Assembly (NCBI RefSeq): GCF_009905545.1
Contig: NZ_JAAALB010000004.1
Location: forward strand, 124,001-188,000
Source: Cellulophaga sp. BC115SP
GTDB taxonomy: Bacteria; Bacteroidota; Bacteroidia; Cytophagales; Spirosomataceae
DNA length: 64,000 nucleotides
Reading direction: 5' to 3'
The position numbers and the translations under genes were made by a program. Within the stretch, counting starts at the first letter, position 1, and each line of letters opens with the position of its first letter. This document shows, piece after piece, positions 37,683 through 46,526 of this stretch. Under the pieces are notes generated by a model, which was given only the letters and a program-made list of their open reading frames with translations, searched no databases and had not been told where the DNA came from.

Positions 37683-39722
37683 CTAGTGTGTTTTTTTCGG
37701 TGCTATTTTCTGATTTTTAGGTAAAACTGCTTGTGGCTGCATCGGAATCTTGAATACAGGCGCTTTTGGTTTATTTGCCTGATCTAGTTTAAATAGCTCT
37801 TCTTTAAGATTGCGTAATTGATAGTCTTCGATTGTCGAATCTTTTTCAACTGTAGCTTTTACCTCTTTATTAGGTCTGGCCGAAGCACTTTTTGCACTCA
37901 ACACATTGGCCAGATAGCTTTTATTCATCCATCGAGTTTCCATAGCTTTGCGTTCTACTTTACCCTTCAAGTATTTTTCGATACAAAGTGATGCAATAGG
38001 AGCGGAGTGCGTTCCCCCAAAACCCGCATTTTCAATAAATACTGCAATGGCAATTTTAGGGTTTTCTCTTGGCGCAAAAGCAATGAAGATGGCATGGTCT
38101 TGACCATGTTTATTTTGAGATGTACCTGTTTTACCACAAATCTGAATATCGCTTAGTCGTGCTTCAGCTGCTACAGTACCTGCATTTACAGCACCAACCA
38201 TTCCTTCGATAACGGGTTCGAAATGGCGACGGTCAATACCCGCAGAAATATGCTCTTTATATTTGTTGTCTATGTTTCCGATTTCGTTAATACCTTTTAC
38301 TAAGTGCGGACGAACATACCAACCTCTGTTGGCAATGATAGCGGCCACATTCGCCATTTTGAGTGGGTTAATAACAATTTCCCCTTCTCCAATACCTACA
38401 GAGTAAATATTAGAAAATTTCCAACGAAGAGGACCTTTATACACTTTGTCGTAATATTCGACGCTCGGAAGTTTTCCTTTTGTTTCGTTTGGTAAATCAA
38501 TGCCTAATTCTTGCCCAATACCAAACTTGCTAGCCATATCATTCCAGCGTTGAAGACCAACAGCTGATTTTTTGAAAAGATTTTGCTCCTTATTGTTATA
38601 AATAATTCTTTTGAAAACATTATAAAAATAAGGGTTACAAGAATTTTTGATACCTAACTGAATCGATGAAGATGTACCTCCACAGTGACACTTCATTGGT
38701 ACACCTGCGTGACCAAACCCTGTACTTGGGCTGATTACTCCTAACTGCAAACCAATCAGGGCCTGAATCAACTTGAAAGTCGAGCCAGGGCGATAATAAG
38801 CACTTGGTGGGCGGTTGATAAGCGGGTGCAATGGGTCAAGGTTGAGCGTTTGGAAATATTTTGAGAAAGTTCTTCCCGATAGTTTACTTGGGTCATAAGT
38901 AGGAGCTGATACCATCGCCAAGATTTCGCCAGAAGATGGCTCAATTGCCACCACACTTCCTACTTTGTGTTGCATCAAACTATCTGCATAATCTTGTAAG
39001 GCAATATCTACCGACGAAATTAAATTTTTGCCAGCTACGGGTTCTCTATCAAACTCTCCATTCTTGAATGGACCTTTTTCTACGCCACGGCTATTGACCA
39101 TCACGTATTTTTCGCCACGTTGTCCACGTAGTTCGTCTTCATAAAATCTTTCAAGACCAGTAACCCCTACATAATCTCCTTGTCGGTAGTATTCGTTACC
39201 TTTTTCTTGTTCTTTCAAGAGGCGCTCAGGGCTAATTTCTCCAACATACCCTAAGGCATTTGCCATGCCTTTTGATTGATAAGTACGCAAAGAACTAATC
39301 TGGAAAGAAAACCCAGGGTAGTCTACCATAGCATCTTGCACGCGAGCATATTCTTCCTTGGAAAGCTGACGTAAAAATAGAGAAGGGCGTACAGGTGAGT
39401 AAATTCTCGCCAAATGAGTTAAGCTATCAAACTCACTGCGGGTAATGTCAAAAAGTCTACAGAATTTTAAAGTATCCTGAACATGTGCTTTTTTGGGCGT
39501 AATGTACAAATCATACACAGGGGTATTATAGACAATCAACTTTTTGTTGCGGTCATAAATCAACCCTCTGAAAGGAACTTGTACAATTTTACGAATAGCA
39601 TTGTTTTGAGCATCTAACTTGTAAGTCTCGTCAATAACCTGCAAATAAAATAGCCTTCCGATGTAAAGTATGGCAATAAGGATAATGAATCCTTGGATAA
39701 ATCTCTTTCTAATCTCGTCCAC
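37683..39722 (-). CDS. mrdA: Penicillin-binding protein 2 (elongasome transpeptidase)
   Basis: Class B PBP that crosslinks peptidoglycan during elongation with RodA. The 679-residue protein has an N-terminal TM helix (about residues 8-27), the pedestal domain beginning VQVPFRGLIYDRNKKLIVYN, and a transpeptidase domain with SxxK as STFK (YRPGSTFKLIQALIG), SxN as SCN (GIKNSCNPYFYN), and KTGT (ICGKTGTSQNKHG). The C-terminal ~70 residues are a Lys/Ala/Pro-rich tail. The start codon is GTG. In an operon with rodA; the usual mreBCD neighbours are absent. Confidence 0.95.
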   Translation of the reverse strand: MDEIRKRFIQGFIILIAILYIGRLFYLQVIDETYKLDAQNNAIRKIVQVPFRGLIYDRNKKLIVYNTPVYDLYITPKKAHVQDTLKFCRLFDITRSEFDSLTHLARIYSPVRPSLFLRQLSKEEYARVQDAMVDYPGFSFQISSLRTYQSKGMANALGYVGEISPERLLKEQEKGNEYYRQGDYVGVTGLERFYEDELRGQRGEKYVMVNSRGVEKGPFKNGEFDREPVAGKNLISSVDIALQDYADSLMQHKVGSVVAIEPSSGEILAMVSAPTYDPSKLSGRTFSKYFQTLNLDPLHPLINRPPSAYYRPGSTFKLIQALIGLQLGVISPSTGFGHAGVPMKCHCGGTSSSIQLGIKNSCNPYFYNVFKRIIYNNKEQNLFKKSAVGLQRWNDMASKFGIGQELGIDLPNETKGKLPSVEYYDKVYKGPLRWKFSNIYSVGIGEGEIVINPLKMANVAAIIANRGWYVRPHLVKGINEIGNIDNKYKEHISAGIDRRHFEPVIEGMVGAVNAGTVAAEARLSDIQICGKTGTSQNKHGQDHAIFIAFAPRENPKIAIAVFIENAGFGGTHSAPIASLCIEKYLKGKVERKAMETRWMNKSYLANVLSAKSASARPNKEVKATVEKDSTIEDYQLRNLKEELFKLDQANKPKAPVFKIPMQPQAVLPKNQKIAPKKTH

Positions 39723-40039
39723 TGGCTTTAATATGATTTTAGGGATATATAGAAAATGTTTTCTACTTTCAGGAAAATTTGACTGGCTATAAGCGTTTTA
39801 ATAGCTAACCAATCTGTAAATAATCTACTAACTATTACTGTTTTTGTATTTTGAGTAAAAGCTTGACTGTTATCTGCTCATCATGTAAGAAATATTCATT
39901 TAAACAAAAACAGACCTGTTTTATAGTTTAAACGGAAAAAACTATCTGAAGAAACATAATTAAAGTGCAAAATTTGCTGTTTTTCAATAATTTGTCAATA
40001 AACTCATTGAGAATCAAAACATAATTTTGCCGAATGATA
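39723..40039. other. Noncoding gap between mrdA and the atpZ-like gene
   Basis: 317 AT-rich bases with no supported reading frame, RNA gene or strong inverted repeat. It should contain the mrdA-rodA promoter on the minus strand, but I cannot place it confidently. Confidence 0.4.
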
Positions 40040-40249
40040 TTATTCTTTAGGAAGACTACGAATTAATAAATAAATCGCAGCAAAAATGAATAGCAACGAA
40101 CAGCCAATAGAATACCAAGGAGTGGTAGTATGGAAGGTTTTATCAAGCCAGTTACCTAACAGTACGCCACTCGCAATGGTTATAAGCATTTGACTTCCTG
40201 CTCCCATATAGCGCATGTACTTGTTGGAATTTGGCGAATCGTTTGACAT
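40040..40249 (-). CDS. AtpZ/AtpI-like small membrane protein
   Basis: A 69-residue protein with two hydrophobic helices: YMRYMGAGSQMLITIASGVLLGNWLDKTF then PWYSIGCSLLFIFAAIYLLIRSL. This matches the AtpZ/AtpI family of F-ATPase accessory proteins, linked in other bacteria to magnesium uptake or c-ring assembly. The start at 40249 (MSNDSPNSNKY) is chosen; an upstream ATG at 40354 would add 35 residues unlike the family. CAAAAATA at 40352-40359 is a possible minus-strand -7 element. Its usual companions atpBEFH are 12 kb away on the other strand. Confidence 0.8.
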   Translation of the reverse strand: MSNDSPNSNKYMRYMGAGSQMLITIASGVLLGNWLDKTFHTTTPWYSIGCSLLFIFAAIYLLIRSLPKE

Positions 40250-40474
40250 GAAAGTAAAGAAAAAAGGTTGTTCGACGTCGAAAATGAAATGGTATTTTTC
40301 CGTAGGATTACAATTAAAAAATCCAAGAACGAATGTTTTATATACCTGTAACAAAAATACTTAATTGGCACGGAATCTGATAATAAAATCTCGTTATTTT
40401 GCGTTAAACCCCTTGTTGTTCAAGATAGATTTGTGCTGTTGACTCGTGGTATTGTTTTGAGTACTTTGAATCTT

Positions 40475-40506
40475 ATCTTAAGAACCATCAAATTGACCTA
40501 TATTTG
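40475..40506 (+). promoter_or_regulatory. Promoter for the porW/sprE-like gene
   Basis: TTTG at 40475-40478 and TATATTTG at 40499-40506 with a 20-base spacer: a full match to the Bacteroidota -33/-7 consensus, 56 bases upstream of the start codon. Confidence 0.7.
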
Positions 40507-40562
40507 TATTTTGGATGGTGAATCAATCAAATCATTGTAGTTTTTCTGCATAGCTACTTCAC

Positions 40563-42698
40563 ATGAATAGAATACCGTTACTTTTAGTACTTGTCATATT
40601 TTTGTGCATAGGAGGATGCTCACAATATAGCTCTTCGCCTATCAGCGTGGGATTCCATAATCTTAATGCCAAATACAACGCGCTTTTTCAGGCTAATCAA
40701 AAATTGTTTGAGGCCGAAAAAAAGCTCTTTGAAGACCGTCACGATAATTACTCTCAAATACTTCCTGTGTTATTGCCTCTCGACTCGGCAGTAGCCAGCA
40801 CGGTGTCATCAGAACTGGCAGCCGTTATCAAAAAGGCTTCAATGGTGGCAGAAAGACATCAAAACTCTCGTTGGCTCGACGATGCCTATGTACTCATAGG
40901 GCAAGCTCGCTTAATACAAGAAGATTATAAAAATGCGATAGAAACATTTAAATATGTCAATACAACAGCCGAAGATGATGACGCTCGTCAGGCAGCGCTG
41001 ATTGGACTGATGCGTGCTTATGTCGAACAAGGTGAGTTTACTACTGCTTTGAGAGTTGCTGAGTTATTACGAGAGGAGGACTTGAACAAAAATAATACAG
41101 CGAACTTTTATCTAACAAAAGCGTATTTGCATCAACTTAAAAAGGAATATGCTACTTCTGTGGCTATTTTGGAAGAAACATTTCCATTGCTTCCTAAAAA
41201 TGAGCAAAAAGCCAGATTGTATTACGTAGCAGGTCAGATGTATGAGATATTGGAAAAATTTCCTAAATCAAGTGAATGTTTTACAAAGGTTGCCAAAAAC
41301 AGACCCTCGTACGATTTAAGATTCTATGCCTCGTTGAATAGCGCATTGGTCATGAATCAGAAAGGCAATTTTGATAAATTATTAAAAGATAGCAAGAACA
41401 AAGATTTATCAGATAAAATTTATGAAGCTATGGCCTCGGCAGAAATGCGCCAAGGCAACACGGCTAAAGGAATTGCTTTATTGAAAAAATCTGCCAGTAT
41501 CAGCAAGGATACAAAACAATTGCCTTATACCTATTTAACGTTGGCAGATTTGTATTATGACAAATATGCTGAGTATGAAACGGCTTTTGCGTATTATGAT
41601 AGTTGCTTGTCGCTGTTGCCTAATACTGATGCTGCTTTTGCGAAAGTAAAGCAAAAACAACAGGTACTTGGAGAGTTTGTGAAGCAAATGAATATTGTCA
41701 AAACAGAGGATTCTTTACAAAAACTTTCGAAACTTACTCCAGCAGAATTGGATAAAGTTTTGGAAAGAGCTATTCGCTTGAAGAAGGCCCAAGAGTTGGC
41801 TAATTTGGCAAAAGCAAAAGAAATTGTAGCTGGCTCTACCACAGCAACTAAGGATCCATTTGCCACATCAGGTAAAACAGATTGGTATTTTTCTAATGCT
41901 ATGTTGGTAAGCCAAGGTCGTACCAATTTTATGAATCGCTGGGGGAATCGACCTCTGGAAGACAATTGGCGTAGAAGTAGTCGTGACGATGCCGCATCTT
42001 TTGCTAGTTTTAATACTTCAAGCACTGAAAATACATCTTCCTCAAAGAATACAATCGAAGGGGTAAGCGACAAAGAATTAGCAACCGAAAAAGCACTCAT
42101 GAAAACCAAGATTCCATTCAGCGCAAAGGCGCTCGAAACGTCGCAAATCAAACGACAAGATGCGATGTTTGAAGTGGGTAAAATCTTTAAGTTGAGTTTA
42201 AATGAGCCTAAGAAATCCATTTCGACATTCAAACAACTACTTTCCGAATACCCAAATTCAATTCATGAACCAGAGGCTCTGTATTTTTTGTATTTATTAC
42301 ACGAAAATAATCCAACAGAAAAAGCAGGCTACAGAAAATCACTCTTTGATAAATTTGGAGATTCGTATTTTGCAAGAATGTTAAGCCGTGAAAATATTGT
42401 AGAATTGAGTTCTGACAAAGAAACAGAGGCTCAAAAGCTTTATACCGAAGCATACCAATACTATCAACAAGGTAATTTTGCAGATGCTTTATCATTTGTG
42501 GATACGGCCTTGAAAGAGTATCCCAATAGTCATACAGAGGATAAATTGGCATTTTTGAAAGCGTTGTTATTAGCTAAAACTCAAAATTTTGATGGCTATG
42601 TAAAAGCATTGAACAACTTTATTAAAGACTATCCTAAAAGCCAATTGTTAGGTCTAGTAAAAGAGAATTTAGCGGCTGCGAAGAATGCTAAGCCATAG
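40563..42698 (+). CDS. Type IX secretion periplasmic lipoprotein, PorW/SprE family
   Basis: Lipoprotein of 711 residues required in other Bacteroidota for type IX secretion and gliding; PorW/SprE links the inner and outer parts of the machine. The signal ends IGGC (Cys19). The first mature block, SVGFHNLNAKYNALFQANQKL, resembles the SprE/PorW N-terminus. It is followed by multiple TPR-like helical pairs (DDAYVLIGQARLIQEDYKNAIETFKYV; KARLYYVAGQMYEILEKFPKSSECF; and C-terminal AQKLYTEAYQYYQQGNFADALSFV), with a Ser/Thr-rich insert near residue 480 carrying the conserved-looking WYFSNAMLVSQGRTNFMNRWGNRPLEDNWRRS. That WGNRPLEDNWR segment is a strong family marker. Carried on its own promoter, far from gldKLMN. 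Confidence 0.8.
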   Translation: MNRIPLLLVLVIFLCIGGCSQYSSSPISVGFHNLNAKYNALFQANQKLFEAEKKLFEDRHDNYSQILPVLLPLDSAVASTVSSELAAVIKKASMVAERHQNSRWLDDAYVLIGQARLIQEDYKNAIETFKYVNTTAEDDDARQAALIGLMRAYVEQGEFTTALRVAELLREEDLNKNNTANFYLTKAYLHQLKKEYATSVAILEETFPLLPKNEQKARLYYVAGQMYEILEKFPKSSECFTKVAKNRPSYDLRFYASLNSALVMNQKGNFDKLLKDSKNKDLSDKIYEAMASAEMRQGNTAKGIALLKKSASISKDTKQLPYTYLTLADLYYDKYAEYETAFAYYDSCLSLLPNTDAAFAKVKQKQQVLGEFVKQMNIVKTEDSLQKLSKLTPAELDKVLERAIRLKKAQELANLAKAKEIVAGSTTATKDPFATSGKTDWYFSNAMLVSQGRTNFMNRWGNRPLEDNWRRSSRDDAASFASFNTSSTENTSSSKNTIEGVSDKELATEKALMKTKIPFSAKALETSQIKRQDAMFEVGKIFKLSLNEPKKSISTFKQLLSEYPNSIHEPEALYFLYLLHENNPTEKAGYRKSLFDKFGDSYFARMLSRENIVELSSDKETEAQKLYTEAYQYYQQGNFADALSFVDTALKEYPNSHTEDKLAFLKALLLAKTQNFDGYVKALNNFIKDYPKSQLLGLVKENLAAAKNAKP

Positions 42699-42815
42699 TT
42701 TTAACTTTTGGCAAAAGAATATTATTGGTCTGTCGATTTTTAGAAAGTATAGACGAAACAATTATTTTTTTTACTTTTGCCAAAACGTTATCACCATTGC
42801 GATTGACGATTTATT

Positions 42816-44453
42816 ATGCAAACAAGACATTTATCCTACATATTAATAACTGCTCTAGGGGCAGTTTTTTTTATCCCATTTATTGGTAGCTCCCATTTAT
42901 TTGACTGGGACGAAATCAATTTTGCCGAGTCAGCAAGAGAAATGATTTTGACAGGAAACTATGCTACAGTGCAAATTAATTATATGCCATTTTGGGAAAA
43001 ACCTCCTTTGTTTTTCTGGATGCAGGTCTTAGCCATGAAAGCATTTAATGTTTTTGACCCTAATTCTGGATTTGCTCCTGAATTTGGTGCTCGCTTCCCA
43101 AATGCTATCATTGGTATCATTACCCTTTTGGTTTTTTATCGAATCGGACGAAAACTCTATAATGAAAAGTTTGGTTTGTTGTGGGCTTTGGGATATTTGG
43201 GCTCATTTACGCCACATTTATATTTTAAATCAGGTATTATTGACCCTACTTTCAACCTATTTATCTTTTTGGGCGTTTGGTATTTCTCACAAAGTGTTTC
43301 TACAAATCAAAATACATCTAAACGCCAGACCTACGGCTTACTTTCGGGGCTATTTGTAGGATTGGCGATTCTAACCAAAGGACCTGTAGGTGGTTTGTTA
43401 TGGGGACTTACGGTATTTACTTTTTGGGGAGTCAATGGTTTTAGTGCTAGTTTCTTAAAAGATGCGATTAAACCATTTTTCTCGGCTATTGCTATTGCCT
43501 TTTTGGTGGCTTGTATTTGGTTTGGACTATCTATCTATCAAAATGGATGGGGTTTATTTGTAGAGTTTATTCAGTATCAAATTCGCTTATTGACCACAGG
43601 TGATGCTGGACATGAACAGCCATTCTATTATCATTTTGTAGTTGTATTAGTAGGTTGTTTTCCTATTTCAGTGTTGGCGATTCGTGTATTGGGAACCTCA
43701 GGGTCGGGTAATTCTCAAGGAGAATATTTTAGAAAATGGATGATTTATTTGTTTTGGGTAGTCATGATTTTATTCACGATTGTGAAGACCAAGATTGTTC
43801 ATTATTCATCAATGGCATGGTTTCCTGTGTCGTATTTGGCGGCGTACCATGTCAACAACTTACTATCAGGAAATTGGAAGTGGTCAAAACTCACGGGTTT
43901 TGGTCTGTTCTTTATTGGTTTGGTGATGGCTATTGCCCTTACAGCAGTACCATTGGTAGGTCAGTATGCAGCTCAATTGATTCCGTATATCAAGGATGAT
44001 TTTGCTGTGGCAAATCTCAGTGCAAAGATTACTTGGGGTGGATGGGAGCAATACATGGGCTTGGCGTATATTGTGGCGGTAATAGTCATGGTAAGTATGC
44101 GCAATATTCGAGGTTTGTATATCGCCACGGCTTTATGTTTGTTTGGTTATTCGGCGGTAGTGGTAAGTAAAATCGAAGGGTATTCTCAACGTGCTGCGAT
44201 AAGTTTTTATGAGTCTTTGAAAGGTAAAGATGTATATGTAGAGCCGATAGGATTCAAGTCGTATGCACAATTGTTTTATTTCCAAAAACAACCTCAGAAA
44301 CCTAAAACAGAGGCTTACTTATTAAACGAACCTCATTTAGACAAACCTGCGTATTTTGTGATGAAAATTACAGCAGATAGTGCCATGAAAGCGCATCCTA
44401 ATCTACGATTGATCAAAGAAGAAAACGGATTTTTATTTTACGAAAGAAAATAA
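42816..44453 (+). CDS. ArnT-like / GT83-type membrane glycosyltransferase
   Basis: Polytopic inner-membrane glycosyltransferase (545 residues, about 12 TM segments) of the PMT/ArnT superfamily that transfers sugar from a polyprenyl-phosphate donor. The first periplasmic loop has the catalytic acidic motif LFDWDEINFAESAREMI near residue 30. The GxRFPNAIIGIITLLVFYRIGRKL and LTKGPVGGLLWGL blocks are typical, and the C-terminal ~110 residues form a small soluble domain. The acceptor (lipid A, lipoprotein or glycoprotein) cannot be inferred. Preceded by a partial -7 element, TACTTTTG at 42772-42779, and followed by a terminator. Confidence 0.85.
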   Translation: MQTRHLSYILITALGAVFFIPFIGSSHLFDWDEINFAESAREMILTGNYATVQINYMPFWEKPPLFFWMQVLAMKAFNVFDPNSGFAPEFGARFPNAIIGIITLLVFYRIGRKLYNEKFGLLWALGYLGSFTPHLYFKSGIIDPTFNLFIFLGVWYFSQSVSTNQNTSKRQTYGLLSGLFVGLAILTKGPVGGLLWGLTVFTFWGVNGFSASFLKDAIKPFFSAIAIAFLVACIWFGLSIYQNGWGLFVEFIQYQIRLLTTGDAGHEQPFYYHFVVVLVGCFPISVLAIRVLGTSGSGNSQGEYFRKWMIYLFWVVMILFTIVKTKIVHYSSMAWFPVSYLAAYHVNNLLSGNWKWSKLTGFGLFFIGLVMAIALTAVPLVGQYAAQLIPYIKDDFAVANLSAKITWGGWEQYMGLAYIVAVIVMVSMRNIRGLYIATALCLFGYSAVVVSKIEGYSQRAAISFYESLKGKDVYVEPIGFKSYAQLFYFQKQPQKPKTEAYLLNEPHLDKPAYFVMKITADSAMKAHPNLRLIKEENGFLFYERK

Positions 44454-44459
44454 AATGGA

Positions 44460-44486
44460 AAAGCTGGCAGTGATGCCAGCTTTTTT
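44460..44486 (+). terminator. Terminator after the ArnT-like gene
   Basis: A 9-bp stem (AAAGCTGGC with GCCAGCTTT), 6-base loop, and T run, just after the stop codon. Confidence 0.85.
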
Positions 44487-44568
44487 GGTAAAGAAAAATA
44501 TATGTAGTCAGGTAGTAAACAATTTTTTCTAAGCCATTGCTAGCTTGTAACTTTTTATTCAAAACTCA

Positions 44569-45666
44569 TTAATCATGAGCAACTAATGTTCTCGGACGGT
44601 CTTCAAGAGCTTTGAAGAAAGAATACATTGGATTGACATCCAATTTAATAAATTTCTGCCAAATTTTAATGGCTTTCGTAATCAATTCATTTTCTATTAA
44701 GAAGCCATCATGGCCATATAACGAGTCCAAAGCCTGAAATGTAGCGCCAGGAATATGTTTAGCCAAAAATTCTTGCTCATTAATAGGAAATAGCGCATCC
44801 GATTTAATACCCATCACTAAGGTTTTGGCTTTGACTTGCGAAAGCGCATTGATAACCCCACCTCTTCCACGACCCACATCTTGCGAGTCCATTACTTGTG
44901 ATAAGACATAGTACGAAAAAGCATTGAATCGTTGGGCTAGTTTTTCTCCTTGATAACGCTGATAGGTCACCGCACGATAGGTTTTGTCCAGCCCTTCCTC
45001 ACGACGAGCTTGGGTTACACCATAAGTTTCGTAGTTACGATATGAAATCAAGGCTGTTGCACGAGCGGCTTTCATGCCATTAATACCAGCCAGAGGGTGG
45101 CTTTCTGTCCAAGTAGGGTCTACTTCAATAGACATTCTTTGAGACTCGTTGAAGGCAATTCCCCAAGGAGAATGTTGGGCATTAGTAGCAATCAAAATTA
45201 AATTTTCGATAAGCTCAGGTTGAGAAATCGCCCATTCCACAGCCTGCTGACCACCCAAAGAACCACCAACACAAGTTTTGATTTTTGAAATACCCAAATG
45301 CTCTCTCAATAAATCAAATGAGTTGACTATATCACGTATCGTAATGGTTGGGAAAGTATGAAAATATGGCTCGCCAGTTACGGGATTAATCGAAAGTGGA
45401 CCTGTACTTCCATAATGTGACCCCAGTACATTTACACAAATAATAAAATATTGTTCAGGGTCAAACAATTTGCCTTTGCCGACCAAACCTTGCCACCAAT
45501 CTGCTACATCTTGGCTACCTGTAAAAGCATGGCATACCCATATCACGTTCGAACAGTCGGTATTGAGCTGTCCAAGCGCTTGATAAGCTAATTCAACTTC
45601 TGGCAAAACTCCTCCTGCTTCGAGTTTGAAAGGAGCATGATGTTTAAAAATTGACGTATTTAACAC
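44569..45666 (-). CDS. metX: Homoserine O-acetyltransferase
   Basis: Acetylates L-homoserine with acetyl-CoA to feed methionine synthesis. The 365-residue alpha/beta-hydrolase shows the nucleophile elbow TCVGGSLGGQQAVEW (Ser near residue 141), the oxyanion/homoserine-binding WVCHAFTGS early motif, MKAARATALISYRNYETYG, the catalytic Asp region MGIKSDALFPINEQ and the catalytic His in SLYGHDGFLIE. The GTG at 45666 is the apparent start. It is downstream of a small unknown gene and a SAM-I-type riboswitch on the same strand, which fits feedback control by S-adenosylmethionine. Confidence 0.95.
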   Translation of the reverse strand: MLNTSIFKHHAPFKLEAGGVLPEVELAYQALGQLNTDCSNVIWVCHAFTGSQDVADWWQGLVGKGKLFDPEQYFIICVNVLGSHYGSTGPLSINPVTGEPYFHTFPTITIRDIVNSFDLLREHLGISKIKTCVGGSLGGQQAVEWAISQPELIENLILIATNAQHSPWGIAFNESQRMSIEVDPTWTESHPLAGINGMKAARATALISYRNYETYGVTQARREEGLDKTYRAVTYQRYQGEKLAQRFNAFSYYVLSQVMDSQDVGRGRGGVINALSQVKAKTLVMGIKSDALFPINEQEFLAKHIPGATFQALDSLYGHDGFLIENELITKAIKIWQKFIKLDVNPMYSFFKALEDRPRTLVAHD

Positions 45667-45797
45667 GAATTGAGATGCTGTTTTTGATAATAATAAAGAA
45701 TCAAGAAGAAAACATTTCGTTGGAAGTTATTGAAAATGATACGAGCTATTGTTTTTAACTTAGAAATGAAAGAAACAACTCATCGTACCCAACTTCT

Positions 45798-46040
45798 TTA
45801 GTTCTCCATCAGTTTGGCTGAAATCTCCTCAAAAGACTCCTCATATTCCCAATACATCAAACGACCAAATGCCCCTGTAACTAAAATATATTTTTCGCTC
45901 AGAGATTGAATACGGTCGACTGCTACAATTTTTAAACTTGCTTTTTCTTCCTCGACACTTTCGATGATTTCTCGATTGTGCTCGTCATAACCATGGACAA
46001 CTAGATAGCTGCCTACGGTAATTGGAATAAATTTTTTCAT
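45798..46040 (-). CDS. Small protein of unknown function, first gene of the SAM-riboswitch transcript
   Basis: I do not recognise this 80-residue protein (start MKKFIPITVGSYLVVHGYDE). It is soluble and acidic, with alternating short strands (SYLVVHGYDEHNREIIESV, SLKIVAVDRIQSLSEKYILVTGAFGRLMYWEYE) suggesting a small beta barrel, and an acidic C-terminal helix. An in-frame ATG at 46064 adds eight residues that look unrelated. It lies between a promoter-riboswitch unit (46150-46344) and metX, on the same strand and 131 bases from metX, so expression with methionine genes is likely. Function not inferable from sequence. Confidence 0.7.
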   Translation of the reverse strand: MKKFIPITVGSYLVVHGYDEHNREIIESVEEEKASLKIVAVDRIQSLSEKYILVTGAFGRLMYWEYEESFEEISAKLMEN

Positions 46041-46149
46041 GGATGCGTACAGACATATAGCCACAATGAATTGTGACAGTGAAACGATACATCGTAAACC
46101 TGACGAATACTGAACAGCAGAATGTAAAAATGTAGCTGGATTAGTTTCG

Positions 46150-46277
46150 TAATTGGTTTATATTTCCCAATAATGATGAATTTATTGGGTAGGAATTAGC
46201 ACCTTGCCTTTACGAATCAGTAGGTTGCCAGAAGTTCATAGAGCCTATTCTCTCCCTTCTTCTTTATAAATCAACTA
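46150..46277 (-). promoter_or_regulatory. SAM-I (S-box) riboswitch
   Basis: Read on the minus strand, the segment has S-box hallmarks in order: P1 5' arm TAGTTGATTTATA, the [21 protein letters not shown]2/kink-turn region, CTCTATGAAC, the core GGCAACCT, a variable P3 loop, AAGGTGCTAATTCCTA, then a P4 hairpin CCCAATAA/TTATTGGG, and the P1 3' arm TATAAACCAATTA. The two P1 arms match at 11 of 13 positions. The class binds S-adenosylmethionine and switches off methionine genes, which fits the downstream gene and metX. The expression platform between 46041 and 46149 has no obvious U-tract terminator. Confidence 0.85.
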
Positions 46278-46311
46278 CTACCTTTTGTGAAGAGTAATTG
46301 ACTTGATGTTG

Positions 46312-46344
46312 CAAATATAATAGCTAGAATCTCGAAAATGCAAA
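46312..46344 (-). promoter_or_regulatory. Promoter of the riboswitch-metX transcript
   Basis: On the minus strand: TTTG (+ strand CAAA 46341-46344), 21-base spacer, TATATTTG (+ strand CAAATATA 46312-46319). Both boxes match the Bacteroidota consensus, and transcription would begin just before the riboswitch. Confidence 0.7.
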
Positions 46345-46492
46345 CGTTTTATGGATTGATTCGAATTTGCATACTGAATTTGTTAAGGATGTGTTAATAA
46401 ATACAATTAATATGATTATTTGTATAAGTAATTGTATATTTAGCGAATGCTAATTATGAAGGCGCCAGCTTTATAATTTCTCGCCTACCTAT

Positions 46493-46504
46493 TAGTTCGA
46501 ACCA
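46493..46504. promoter_or_regulatory. Shared palindromic site upstream of MG2-plug gene 1
   Basis: TAGTTCGAACCA, containing the palindrome GTTCGAAC, 22 bases before the start; the same 12-mer stands 29 bases before the paralog at 49382. Role unknown; it may be residual homology from the duplication. Confidence 0.35.
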
Positions 46505-46526
46505 AAATAGAATCCATTCCATTTTT

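Noticed and set aside
41594-42232. 212-codon open frame on the minus strand inside the porW/sprE-like gene
   Set aside because: Antisense to a gene with lipoprotein signal, TPR pattern and promoter; its translation has no recognisable domain.
42229-42552. 107-codon minus-strand frame near the end of the porW/sprE-like gene
   Set aside because: Antisense shadow of TPR-coding sequence.
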